Shown here piece after piece: positions 34,641 to 45,309 of a DNA stretch of 64,000 nucleotides. The translations under genes and the position numbers were made by a program. The notes under the pieces were generated by a model. That model was not told the DNA's origin, searched no databases, and saw nothing but the letters and a program-made list of their open reading frames with translations. This stretch comes from Gnetum montanum (Eukaryota; Streptophyta; Gnetopsida; Gnetales; Gnetaceae): positions 218,801 through 282,800 of the forward strand of contig MNCI01004504.1 of NCBI GenBank assembly GCA_015680685.1. The letters are read 5' to 3'. Position 1 is the first letter of the stretch, and every line of letters starts with the position of its first letter.

Positions 34641-35219
34641 TGGTTATATAATCCTAGGAACACTGAGTTTAGAACAGTTCAACCTAGCTTGGTGGTTTAT
34701 GCTTGGATGAGAAAGCAAGAGATGAAAGAAAGGGAAAAGTAAATACAAAAGCAAGGTTGACAATCAAAGGCATGTTGAATCAGAAAAGGACTACTAATGC
34801 ATAAGTTATGGGTAAAATTACATAGTATCAAATTACAAGTTGACTTTCATTATCTTGTATTTAGAAATGATATGCTAATATGATAGGAGTTATTTCCAAT
34901 TCCTTCATGTTGAAGTGATATGAATATTTTTATGTGTGGATCAAATCACCTCTATTGGATTTTCTACTAATATAAACATAAGAATATATAGGTTATTTCT
35001 TTTGTTTAACATGAACTAATTTAATTTTTAATATGAATGAATAATGTACAATGGTAGATACATTAACATGTATTTTAATACATTAATGCTTGTCAAATTT
35101 AGCTATGTTGTAGTTTTACTAGATATGATGATTTTAGTTATGATAACTTAGTAATTACTCAAAAACTAATAATTTTGAAAATTCCAAAAATAATTTTACA
35201 TTCCAAATATAATGAAAAT
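34641..35219. other. No gene recognised
   Basis: A+T-rich spacer between the chromovirus relic and the CCHC-bearing relic. No LTR terminus or frame of note was found. Confidence 0.5.
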
Positions 35220-35860
35220 ATTCTATGGAGTTTATTTCTATAACTTTTGATTTTTGAAAATGTTTTTTTCTGTTGAAATCAACTTTCTTAATTGTAAAAA
35301 GGAATTGGTATTAGAAGTAGGAAGAAATACTTATATTAAGCTAATTATACATTATAATCATCCTAATGCTTGTAAATTTTGTCATCATAAAGGACATTTG
35401 TTTAATGCTTGTTCTTTTTTGTTCAAGAAAAAAGATCCTAAGAAAAAAATATGTTAAAAGTGAAGATATGAAAAATCAAGTTAATTTCAACAATAAGAAT
35501 GATCAAATGGTAATATAGAATCTAGAGAAGACATAAGCTCCTATGCATATTTTTACTAATACTAGAGAAAGCATTAAGCAACCCAAACAAATAGCTCATA
35601 AGGTAAAATTTTCCTTGTTCGACAAGAATACTATTAACTTGAAGATTAAAATTAGTATTAACAAGAAGGTTATAGTTGATGGTGAAGATTCTTAATGTAA
35701 GATTAATAAGAAGCGACAAGGTGAAGATCTTCCACAAGTGGTACCACTTTCTTATTTTGATACAAATATTAGTATTAAGCCATAGCTCTTCATCTCAAAT
35801 TCTTTTACTATTATAAATTCAAACATGGATGTTGAAAAGTAATGTAAATCCCCTCTAATG
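35220..35860 (+). pseudogene. LINE ORF1-like relic with CCHC knuckle
   Basis: An open frame of 67 codons (35,254-35,457) reads FFSVEINFLN, then VGRNTYIKLIIHYNHPNACK, with the knuckle CKFCHHKGHLFNAC (CX2CX4HX4C), then a Lys-rich end. After a stop and frame change the same style continues (Asn/Lys-rich, SYFDTNISIKP) to about 35,860. The layout, a beta-rich stretch then one GHxxxxC knuckle then a charged tail, matches the DUF4283/zf-CCHC part of plant L1-type ORF1 and related plant proteins. No endonuclease or LINE RT follows, so the rest of the element was lost to the LTR at 36,007. Confidence 0.5.
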
Positions 35861-36006
35861 GCCATGTTATGCATTTAACACAGATTTTTTTTGAATTATG
35901 TTCAAAGGTAGAATTGTTGGATTATTACTGAAAAATATATAGGATCATGGTAGAACCATACCATCTTTTCTAATGACTTAAAATACAAAATAAATCCATA
36001 GAAAAG

Positions 36007-36879
36007 TGATGGGACGTGATATCGCATGGGCTACAATATCGTGTATGCAATATCGCATTCGCCACGATATCACATCCCCCGCGATATCACGTACGCGATA
36101 TCGCGTCTTCCCCTACGATATCATGTACGCGATATCGCGGTCTGCCACCAAATCTATAAATAAGAGGCGGCTCTCCCTTGTTTCTCATTCTAGGCCTAGA
36201 TCGTAGAGAAACTCTAGCAGTTTGATCCCTCCAGAGATAGAATATTTTCCATGTGCTTGCAGTAGGAGCTCCAAAGTGAACGGATCTTTATTTGAGAAAA
36301 TATTGTACTTGAACACATGTTTGTGTACGAAAATAAAGACGAACTTCTTGGATAAACCTTGTAGTACATGGAATAGACTAAATAGGATTTTATTTATGGT
36401 TATTTACTATTTATCATTTAATCACTTTATTAGTCATTAAATATCTCTCAACCCTTCTCTCCTAGTTAAGTGCCTCAATATGATCGCTTCGAGCACGTGC
36501 GTTACGCTTGGTGATCCTAGCAACGACTAGCATTTGGTAACCAAGGTTGCATTGGTTTAGGGTGTGAGTGGTAAGTGGGAACGGATGCTGACGCTAGGTT
36601 AATTCATACTTAGTTAGTTAGTTAAAGTTAGTAATTAGTCTCTTCACCCTTCACCTTATTAGCATAGGAGATAAAACCAAAAATACATAAAAATCATATA
36701 CCTCAAACTTACTTAACCATACAACCGTGAAAATACAAGTAAGTCTGAGAAGACAACGAATAATTAACCTTAAGTGTTCCATAAGGTGTGTAGGCACTTA
36801 GTCTGTAGAGTTCGACCAAATCACGCGTGCTACGCTTGTATTCGTATGGTTGAGTGTAGGGGTACCTCGCCACTCATCA
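36007..36879 (+). repeat. LTR (family X), 5' LTR of a truncated element
   Basis: 873 bases from TGATGGGACG to CCACTCATCA. U3 holds a dense run of CG-containing GATATC palindromes (ACGTACGCGATATCGCG and variants, 36,014-36,140) just before the TATA box at 36,155-36,162. The 3' third matches positions 1-200. A tRNA-Asp-type primer site follows, so this was a 5' LTR. Only about 290 bases of its interior remain. Confidence 0.88.
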
Positions 36880-36880
36880 T

Positions 36881-36898
36881 TGGCATCGTTGCCAGGGA
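36881..36898 (+). other. Primer-binding site, tRNA-Asp type
   Basis: TGGCATCGTTGCCAGGGA matches 15 of 18 positions of the tRNA-Asp complement. The three differences are transitions. Confidence 0.85.
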
Positions 36899-37184
36899 GT
36901 AAGTGTTTGCCAGGGTTGGAATGTCTGATTATGAATGCTAGTACACGAGCACAATTGATATGCCTTGCAATGGAATGAAAAAAGCATGAGGTAGATGTAT
37001 GGTACTGATCAGAATGGATTGAATTGGGGGCATCAAAGTTTATAATTTTGGTGGATGGGTGAAGTTACCAGGCACTCATGATAAAGCCAAAATATAAACG
37101 CATGATGTTGGGAAAAATCACACTATTATGGGAGGCCAAGGCAAACTCATGTTGTTGTGGGAGGCCAAGGCAAAATCATACACA
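36899..37184 (+). other. Remnant interior of the family X element
   Basis: No frame is recognisable. It contains a local duplication: GGGAGGCCAAGGCAAA occurs twice near 37,110-37,175 with similar flanks. It ends where the Tat-like LTR remnant begins. Confidence 0.5.
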
Positions 37185-37256
37185 ACATAGGCTCAAAGCT
37201 ATATGACCATGGACCTCTCAATGTAGCATTCCAACATCTAACATTTTCAGTTGCTA
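37185..37256 (+). repeat. 72-bp direct repeat, left copy (probable gypsy LTR end)
   Basis: Aligns without gaps to 58,421-58,492 at roughly four in five positions, from ACATAGG to TTTTCAGTTGCTA. It is followed by a primer-site-like sequence and then by gag, so it is best read as the end of the 5' LTR of the Tat-like element. Confidence 0.65.
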
Positions 37257-37261
37257 TAGTT

Positions 37262-37284
37262 TTCTAGCACTAGAAGGAGGGCCT
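37262..37284 (+). other. Possible primer-binding site of the Tat-like element
   Basis: TTCTAGCACTAGAAGGAGGG resembles the GCGCYAGAAGGAGGGCC-type primer sites that I associate with plant Tat-lineage elements. It lies just after the LTR-end repeat and about 320 bases before the gag start. The tRNA is not assigned. Confidence 0.35.
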
Positions 37285-37600
37285 TTGCCATTTCCTTCTT
37301 CAGCCTTTCTTGGTTGTTGCCTTGCATGCTCTTTGCATCCTTTACAGATTGGGCCTTGTCGTCGGTTCCCTTCGAACCCTGCTTGACAACACCAAAGCAT
37401 ATACCAAAAAATTAGCCAAATTCTGGGCACTCAGTATAGCATAGTTGGCTCCCAATGTAGGAAGCATAGTTGACTCTAAGCATAGTTCTAGAGTTAGCCA
37501 TTTTTTTGGTAGTTTACACTTAGTCATTTTTTTCAGTTATTAGAGTTAGCTATTTTTCTTCTTTTTGCATTTAGAAATCTTTGCATTTTACCCTTGCACT

Positions 37601-39185
37601 ATGAACCCTGAATAACCTTCAACCTTGACTTCAAGCGTAGTTTTTGTTCAACCTATTCAGCAGGAGATCTAGATTGACCACCCTCCTAATCCTATCCTGG
37701 AAAAATAGAGGTAGTCTTTTAGGTTGCACAACCTACCTCCCAAGGTCATGGTGCTTAATGATGAGCAATATAACTTCATTTGTGCAAATCTCCAGGTAGG
37801 TTTGTACATAGACCACTAAGAAATGAATGCCAAACATAGTTTTGAGCTTATCCGTTGCAACGGGAGGGAATGGTTCCCTTCTGCTATGGACTTTATCCTA
37901 CTCACAGAGCCCTACTAGTGGATGCTAAACAACCTCATCTAAAACCTCAGGCATGAGGCAGGAACAAACTATGAGGAGCCCCCACAAGAGAAGCTGAATG
38001 AGTTTGAAGCTTAATCTAAGCATGACGACTTGTTCCACATCTCATTCCAATAAACAACCTCCACTTTTGTGCCTCCGTAGTCCCACTCATCTATCTTTTT
38101 AGAGATAATCATTAGCTAGGTGTCACCACTTAGGTCAACACTTGTGGTGGTGATCCACCAAACACAGTAGATGCTTTAGGATGTGGCACTTTCTTTTAGC
38201 TTTTCTTTCAACTTGTTCTTTGCCATACTTTCATATATTATATAGCCTGCTCATCCTATGTAGCCTCCTCAGCCTATTTAACCTTCTATACCAAAAAGTA
38301 TTGCACCTACGTAACCTTATGTACATACTGTGAACATCCCATCACCATACACGAGTTAGGTGTCATTTGTCTCACCTATCATGTTAGCACCCTTCATAAC
38401 AGCCCAACCCACACGCATGTGGTGGAGCCTAACTACTATGCTTGTGACACAACCCACCCAATAAGCATCTTGCATGGTCGCACAACTTGTAACTAGGTCA
38501 TGAGCCACTCAAATAGCAAAGTGAGTAGCATAGTCGATGTAGCCCACCGCAACTGCACTAGGCTTGGATCAAGAATTCCAACTGATCCAAAGTCTCATCA
38601 AAGTGGTTAAGTAGCTCAAAGCCGCATCCTCTGAAATGGTTCATGTGATAGACTTTTATCATGATGACCCAATCAATCTTGTAGTTCCACCATTGGCAAT
38701 GCCCACTAGGGTCTTGTCACCCCAATTCACCAAATAAATTAGTAAAGGGAACCCTAATGCCCATTTGGTGGCATTCCAGTACAAATGCCTTCTACTATAG
38801 GCATGGCCACATGTAATCATTCATGTGTTTGCAATGTACTAGATTGGTACCATGTGCTCCTCAGGGCCTCCATTTCATCTTTGGAGGAGTTTCTCACCCA
38901 ATTCTTCACATGCTTCAAGTATAACTTGAAGCCTGAGGTGATCCCAGATTAGCTTATGCAAGTTAAGCAAGGCCACTTAGAGCCCATGCAAAAATTTAGT
39001 CAATGATGGAGTGCATAGCTTAATGAGATCTGTGAGCCTATCTCAAAGACACACTTGTTGGCCATTTTCAAGGGGGCAATGAACAACTTCATTAAGTTGA
39101 AGCTATATTACCATGCCATGTAATCCTTGAGCCAAGCGTTCGCTCAAACCAAAAGCATTCAAGATGAAACAAAGGTCAGTAAAGA
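37601..39185 (+). pseudogene. Gag relic of a Tat-lineage-like Ty3/gypsy element
   Basis: From an ATG at 37,601 (MNPE) a degraded frame includes VMVLNDEQYNFICANLQVG and REWFPSAMDF. At 38,885-39,185 a clear gag core has EEFLTQFFTCFKYNLKPEVIP, LMQVKQG, EPMQKFSQ, LNEICEPIS, HLLAIFKGAMNNF and SLSQAFAQTKS. There are many stops. The reading is cut at about 39,185 by pararetrovirus sequence and appears to resume near 45.3 kb, so the virus copy sits inside this element. Confidence 0.65.
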
Positions 39186-39189
39186 CAGA

Positions 39190-39774
39190 GGTCAAGGAAT
39201 ACACCCAGTATTTTTACCTTTGTTTACAGAAGATGAAGTGCTAAAATGGAAAGAACAAGGGCATAATTATGTACATCTAGGATAGATTGATATTATAGTT
39301 AGCCCCAAATTTAGCTATAATATTGGTGTAGAATATGTGGTGACATTGTTAGATACCCGTGTAATTGGTGATGGTATTCGCAATGATCCAGAAATTTCAT
39401 GGGAAAAAGCTAAAATTTGTCAATTCCATGGAAAATTAGAATCAAATTCTCTTTGTACAATGCAATCCAACTATCAACTCACATTAGAAGATGATTACAT
39501 CATAAGTGCATTATTGATATGTGTTGAAATACATGGAATAGAACTATTGCCTAGAGCGGTGTACACAGCGATTGCAGCTCGTGGAGCTTTTCAATTATCC
39601 AACATAGTGTTGATGAATCACAAGCTTAAATTGGAAGTGCAATTTCTTAAAGGAAGTTGGCATTTGTTAGCATGCAAATGCTCAATTCGAGTCCTAGGGT
39701 ATGTACAAAGTTTTTCTCAAATTCAATGTCTTCTACAGGAACAAGAATTTAAAATGTATGAAAAGCCAAAATGA
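39190..39774 (+). pseudogene. Viral movement protein domain (pararetrovirus)
   Basis: Begins without a start codon, in a stretch with FTEDEVLKWK and NYVHLG before a stop. It then runs as a 145-codon open frame with TLLDTRVIGDG, the counterpart of the L-x-D-x-R motif of 30K-type caulimovirid movement proteins, and later YTAIAARGAFQLSN. These proteins help virus move between cells. The N-terminal part is missing or lies upstream of the integration joint, and one internal stop is visible. The assignment rests on motif style and on its place before the coat region. Confidence 0.55.
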
Positions 39775-40139
39775 AGATGGAGCCAATATCCACTTCAAAA
39801 ATTTGGAAGATCTACTACAATCATGCTTGAAGCAAGCCCAACAATGTTACCTCCTACAAAGTTTGATGAAGGTACAAGTACAAGTATCAGAGAAGGCTCA
39901 CCAAATTATGATGCTCGCACTACTATGTTCATGTTGCAACCATCCTACCATCAAGTGGAAGATAGAAGGTTACTATCTAGAGGTCGTTGGCCACCTCATG
40001 CTACCTATTGCACAACAGCATCTCAAGCTGAATAGCCTACAACAAGAGCTGATTGCAGTTATCTGTTGGAACATTCAATTAACAGTGCAACAGACCAACA
40101 GGATGCTATACGTCAGCTAAATTATCTGTCATTGGACAT

Positions 40140-40375
40140 CTTATGCAGCCAGACATATTAATAAGATAACTGATACTCTACAAACTATTGAATCGGGAGT
40201 AGACAAAGTAGATGATTGGTGTGCTAAATTATCAAAAGAATTGAAGGATCATCTAGAAGCTTATTTTGTGATTATTGAAGACAAAATTGCTCAACGTCAA
40301 CAGAAGAGAAAGCAAGCGAGCCTGAAATATCAGAAGTTGAAAGAAATTTATACTTTAGAAAATTAATTAGTTTTG
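40140..40375 (+). pseudogene. Coiled-coil segment between movement protein and coat region
   Basis: One frame reads about 75 codons of helical, charged sequence (SGVDKVDDWCAKLSKELKDH, IAQRQQKRKQASLKYQKLKE) and then stops. Caulimovirids carry coiled-coil virion-associated segments in this part of the genome, which is the likely role. It is in a different frame from the movement protein. Confidence 0.4.
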
Positions 40376-40609
40376 CCCAAGACTAATCGTCATCCAATGG
40401 TTTAGCCTGAACCATCGGCTCCACTAGAACCACTCATAGCACAGACGGATGTTCGTGATCCCATAGATAAAGCTCTTATTGAAAAAATTCATCATCTGCA
40501 ACAAGAGAAGAAGACCAAAAAGCCTAAAAAATCTGACAGCCCAACATCAGGACCAGCTAGTCCAAAAATTACTAAAAAAAATGAAGAAGACTCAGATTGC
40601 TAGCAATGA

Positions 40610-41570
40610 TTGATGATGGCCACAAGAAGACCAAATCCTCCTTGGCAACGCCAGCAGGTTAATCTGGCACTAGCATTTTTAGCATTTCAACAATGGCCAG
40701 CCACATCTATACTAGTGATAGATATAGATTTCTTACCACCAAAGGAATTGTTGCACGCTATCAGACTATGGATTGATCAACTCAGAACAACCATGCATGT
40801 TCTCAATGTTGATGAAAGAATTGTGATAATCGATGCTTTTACCAGAGCAGCTAGTAAAATTCCACATTGGTGGGAGAGTTCAAGCCATGAACAGTAAGAG
40901 TAAATAATCAGCATAGGATTACAAGGTGTGTTCATTGCCTTAGTAACTAAATTTATAGTAGATCTTTCAGCCAATTTACGATTGAAAGATAAGTTGTTAT
41001 TAAGTCAAAGAAAGCTTCATGATTTAAGATATTTTGAAAAATTTAGTGCCCGAATATGAAAATGAAGTTTACAAATTAGCATTGCATTGAGATCAAATGA
41101 TTCCCTACCTTTATTTGAAAAGTTTAGCTACAAAATTAGGACAAATGGTTCTATATAAAGTAATGGAGAAAAATATTGATTTGTCTTTAACTTACTTTGT
41201 TGATTTAGTTCATATTGTTAGATAAGAATTGCAATTTTCCTGTTACCATGTTCAATTGCAAACTTTATTACCCCCAGCAGAGGTTTGTGCAAATCTTGAT
41301 GGGGTTGATGTTTTTGGTCAACGACCTCGAGCTCCCTCTCGACATCCAAAAAGATGACATGTTCACCGATCCAAAGTTCCAAGATTCTCAAGAAGAAAGT
41401 GGAAAAAAGCATTCAAGCCTACATGAAAAATATTTTTTGTGAAAAAGAGAAAAGGCCCATTCTCAAGAAAAAAGGTTACATGTTTTGCTTGCAAAAACCA
41501 AGGTCATCATGCACATGAATTCCCTAAGAAACAAGGAGATGCTAGAATTAAAGCATTCTTTGAATAGTAT
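40610..41570 (+). pseudogene. Viral coat protein region with altered zinc knuckle
   Basis: An open frame from 40,610 has PPWQRQQVNLALAFLAFQQW, PPKELLHAIRLWIDQL and KIPHWWESS. Further broken frames follow up to a basic stretch and the knuckle CFACKNQGHHAHEF at 41,481-41,522. In caulimovirids the coat protein ends in a CX2CX4HX4C knuckle that binds nucleic acid. Here the last ligand is Phe instead of Cys, so metal binding would be impaired. Confidence 0.55.
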
Positions 41571-41621
41571 GTAGAAGATTGGGAACTGATCCAAGATCCA
41601 GAAGAAGAAACTCAAGAATAA

Positions 41622-41885
41622 GTGTATGCTATACAACTATTATCTGATTTCGACGAAAGTGTCTTATATGAAGAAAGTGAAGTAGGAAGTGAAGAGGACA
41701 CAACTAATGAAACCTTCGGTCCAAGGATTGATATGATGCAAACCGTAGAAGAAGAGGAAGATTGTGCTAGTATTTCTTTAGATGATTATCTCAAAGTTGA
41801 ACAGTGGTTAAATGCAGAGGAAAAATGGTCAACTTCCGATGAAGAAGAACATCAATGGAAATTTGAAGATGCATTTGCAGATTGA
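41622..41885 (+). pseudogene. Acidic linker between coat region and protease
   Basis: 87 codons, very rich in Glu and Asp (SEVGSEEDTTNE, VEEEEDCAS, TSDEEEHQWK). It is in the same frame as the zinc knuckle upstream and the protease downstream. Acidic linkers of this kind occur next to the coat protein in caulimovirid polyproteins. It ends at a stop that looks like a mutation within the polyprotein. Confidence 0.5.
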
Positions 41886-42101
41886 GATCCAAGTATTTCA
41901 CCTACATTAGGTTGTAGCGAAACCTTGCCTAGAGTAGCATTAGAATCAAGTTCAGAAGAAGAATTGCCCATGTTTCTCGTAATGCCTTATGAAAAAAGAT
42001 TTCCAATTTCTCTCGAAGTAAAGAAGGCAACGTGGCAAGCAACTACTAAAGCAGATCCAGCTATTCTACATCAAATCAAGCATTTTTTATAACTTCACAG
42101 T

Positions 42102-42446
42102 GTGTTGTTAGTTCCAATCAAGATTGCAGTAGATGGAAAGGATAAGTGGAGAAAGTATCAAGCATTCATAGATACTGGATCTACCTTAAATTTTTTCCAT
42201 AAAGATGTCTTGGAAAATTGGGTTACACACAAGCCTATCACTCTTGACACCATGAATGGAGTAAGACAGCTTACACATTTTTCTTTTGATATTCCAATTT
42301 CTTTAAATGATGAATATGTGGGAAAAACCAATTTTGTGCAAATTTCAGATAGCGTTTTTGACATTGGCTTAGGAGCTTATTTTATGGATAGTTTAAGTCC
42401 CTACATAGTTGGTCAAGAAATGATAGTATGTTCATCACCATTGTAA
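42102..42446 (+). pseudogene. Pararetroviral aspartic protease
   Basis: A 114-codon frame with the active-site motif FIDTGSTLNFF (about residues 24-34 from the first Met) and the second conserved region near DIGLGAYFMDSL. The retropepsin-like enzyme would cut the viral polyprotein. It is in frame with RT downstream but separated from it by a stop at 42,444. Confidence 0.75.
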
Positions 42447-42605
42447 GATCCTAGACCAAAAATCATTCTGAGTAGAATTCCTACACAACTACAGTATAAC
42501 AAGCATCAGCAACAAAGCAACTACAATAAAGCCAATCCTTCTTTAAAGCAAGTTCTAACGCAAGTTGAACTTGAAGATTTAGCAAAAAGTAAGTATGCCA
42601 AGATT

Positions 42606-44090
42606 TTGCAATTAAAAAAGGCACAAATAGATTTGAATGATACAAATAGAGTCCTTGTGCCATATGTGGAACAGCTACAGAAATGTTGTTGTGAACATCC
42701 ATTAGAATTTTGGGATAAAGATAGTCCCAAAGCTCATATTCCTACAGTACACAATATTCCTGTGCAAAGAAAATTGATCATTCTAAATCCACAAGACACA
42801 GAAGAAATGGCAAAGAAAATATCAGAATTTCAATCACGAGGTTTGATTCATCCTTCTCAGTCAAATTATGCATGTGCTAGTTTCATAGTTAGAAATCATG
42901 CTGAAGTTAAAAGAGGCAAAGCCAGAATGGTAATCAACTATATTCCACTAAATGCCATTACAATTGAAGTAAAATGACCACTTTCTAATAAAGATGCCTT
43001 AATTCAAAAGGTTGCTGCTAAACAAATTTTTAGCAAATTTGATTGTAAGAGTGGATATCATCATATCAAAATCTCAAATGAAGATATCCATAAAACAACA
43101 TTCACTACACCCCAAGGATTATATGAATGGAATGTTATGCCATTTGGATTGAAGAATGCTCTGGCCCAATTTCAGAGAAGAATGGATACAATGTTTGGTA
43201 AGCATCAAAATTTTGTTGCTAATTATATAGATGATTTTGTCATCTTTTCTGATTCCATTAAAGACCATGCCAAGCATCTTTCTCAATTTGCTACATTATG
43301 TCAATAGCATGGAATTGGTTTATCTATTGATCCTAAGAAATTTTAGATAGGAAAAATGGAAATTGAGTTCTTAGGTATGAACATCAAAGATGGAAAAAAT
43401 TTTATGCAACAACATGTGTTACAAAAAATTGTGTAGTTTCCAGATCAATTAGAAAGCAAAGATCAATGTCTTAGATTTTTGGGATGTGTTAATTATGTGT
43501 CAAAACACATTGCCAAATTCTCAAATAAAACAAAAGAAATTCGATGTTCCAAGAATCAAAAAACCTTCATGTGGACATCAGTAGCTACTAAGCAAGTGAA
43601 GCTATTAAAGATAGAATGTCAAAATCTATTGCCACTAAGTCCTACCCTGCAAGGCCCATTTATTCTAAACACAGATGCAAGCTACGACGCATGGGTAGCA
43701 GTTCTATTATGAACCAGCCATTCAAAAGAATTAGAAGAAATATGCACCTACACCTCAGGTATTTTCCATAAGAATGAGCTCAATTATTGGCCAACTGAGA
43801 AAGAAATTCTAGCAACAATTTGAGGTATAGAAAAATTTCATATTCATTTAATTGAAGAACCATTTATTCTCAGAATAGATTCTACAAACTTGGCTACATT
43901 GTTAAAAAGAAAAATCGTCCCATCACCTAAGCTTCAAAGATTTGCATGGTGGAAATTTCTATTAGCTCAGTATAAATTTTCTATTGGAAGAATTCCAGGT
44001 CAACTCAACAGTTTGCCAAATGTGTTAACACGAGAATTAAAGCCGCAAATCAAGATGTTGCAACCAGAAGCTAGTAGTAGCAGCTCATAA
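42606..44090 (+). pseudogene. Pararetroviral reverse transcriptase-RNase H
   Basis: RT landmarks in order are RKLIILNPQD, RGLIHPSQSNYA, RMVINYIPLN, FDCKSGYHHIKI, PFGLKNALAQFQ and the polymerase motif YIDDF at 43,224-43,238, then EIEFLGM. RNase H follows with LNTDASYDAW, ELNYWPTEKEILA and FILRIDSTN; it ends near NSLPNVLTRE. The whole region stays in one frame, with about six premature stops and no frameshift that I can see. The catalytic YIDD and the first RNase H Asp are preserved. It would copy viral RNA to DNA if intact. Confidence 0.85.
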
Positions 44091-44760
44091 AATCCCTTCC
44101 AGGATAATGAAGAATGGTTATCATGGCCCCTTCACAACTTAGAAGATTGCCTACATTGGTGTCAATAGATTATGAAGATGTTTCTTGAAGAATCCTCCAT
44201 GAGTGTAACTAAAATTTATCCTACCCTTAATTTCTTTATTAATATGGCAGGACACATTGATTGCATCATCAAAAACCTCTAATGGAGTTTCCTTCAAGGA
44301 AGAATTTTACAACATCTAGCCATCATGGAAGTTCTCAACAATCTGTTACTAATTTGAAAACCTTTGTTTGCCAATGAACCTGCTCAAAGATATCTCAATG
44401 AATTGCTTCAAACACATGGATGGGAAGATAAACTATGTTCTTCATTCTAGAGGATAAATCTTTATCAAAGTCTAACGTGGTATGAAAATGAAAGAGTAGT
44501 ACCCAAGCAAGCTCAACTGCCTGATCCTAAAGATGTGTCATCCACTCCAACGAGAATACTCATGGAACTATCCAAGCTTATCAAGGAATGTACTGATTGC
44601 TCTAAGGCATGTGGAAATATTTGTTCGGTTCATCGTTCCATTCTTAAAGCTATTTAGGCGTGGCTTGTATGCCTTCATTGTAGATAAGTTTGATGAGTTA
44701 AGTTGCTTGGCTTGCACACCAAGCCATCCCTCTCTTATCCCAAAAAGATAAGATCGAGGT
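44091..44760 (+). pseudogene. C-terminal extension downstream of viral RNase H
   Basis: Coding-like in the same style after RNase H (DNEEWLSWPLHNLEDCLHWC, NMAGHIDCIIKNL, RYLNELLQTHGW, SKLIKECTDC), with several stops. Not recognised as a named domain. Position and composition suggest that it is the end of the viral polyprotein. Confidence 0.45.
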
Positions 44761-44800
44761 AAATAACGTGTGTAAGAATCCTCTGGCTTCCCTGAGTCCC

Positions 44801-44808
44801 TATAAATA
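44801..44808 (+). promoter_or_regulatory. Putative pararetrovirus TATA box
   Basis: TCCCTATAAATATGTG lies just after the last viral coding sequence, where caulimovirids place the promoter for the pregenomic RNA. The region to about 45,060 is non-coding and fits a leader. Confidence 0.5.
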
Positions 44809-45309
44809 TGTGTGTGTCATCTTGTTTCCAGAAGAGAGAGGCAAGACCTAAGTCCCTGTGTGCAGTCCAAGTCTGAGTCCATGTTAAAAATCCATGCTTG
44901 TATTACATGCTTTCATATGAGATATATATTATCCTATTACTAAGCTATCTATTATTTCTCAAAATCCTGCTTTTATATTATCTCCTCCATAATCTACTTC
45001 GACTGTGGTTTTGAACCACTGTCTCTTGATTATGTGTAAGCTAATTAGAGATTTTATTGCTATCAATTTTTTTTGGTTGGCTTCAAGCTCAATTGATAAA
45101 TTTTCTGGAAGGATACCCTTTGTTTGAAGCACCTCCTTTGTTAAAATCACCAAGCAGAGAAGAGCACTTTGAGAAGTTGAGGGCTAGAAGAACGTTGTGC
45201 AATGTAGTCAGTAGGAGAGTCTAGTGGATCTTGTAGTCATCCTTTCCATTCTAGCTGGGATTTTGATCATCTGATAAGGTTTCATTTTAATTTAAGAAGA
45301 GTGTTAGAA

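Larger units (their letters stand above)
39190..45060 (+). mobile_element. Endogenous pararetrovirus (caulimovirid) copy
   Basis: An integrated, defective viral genome in the order movement protein, coat region, zinc knuckle, acidic linker, aspartic protease, RT, RNase H, C-terminal extension, and a non-coding region with TATA box. No integrase is present. A single polyprotein-like layout of this kind fits the petuvirus/florendovirus/gymnendovirus side of Caulimoviridae. From the zinc knuckle (41,481) to the end of RNase H (44,090) one reading frame is kept and is broken only by stop codons. The movement and coat part has frame changes. No tRNA-Met primer site was found, so the copy may be incomplete. 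It lies inside Tat-like gypsy sequence. Confidence 0.82.

Noticed and set aside
45000-45100. Search for a tRNA-Met primer site in the pararetrovirus leader
   Set aside because: No sequence close to TGGTATCAGAGC was found after the TATA box, so none is annotated.
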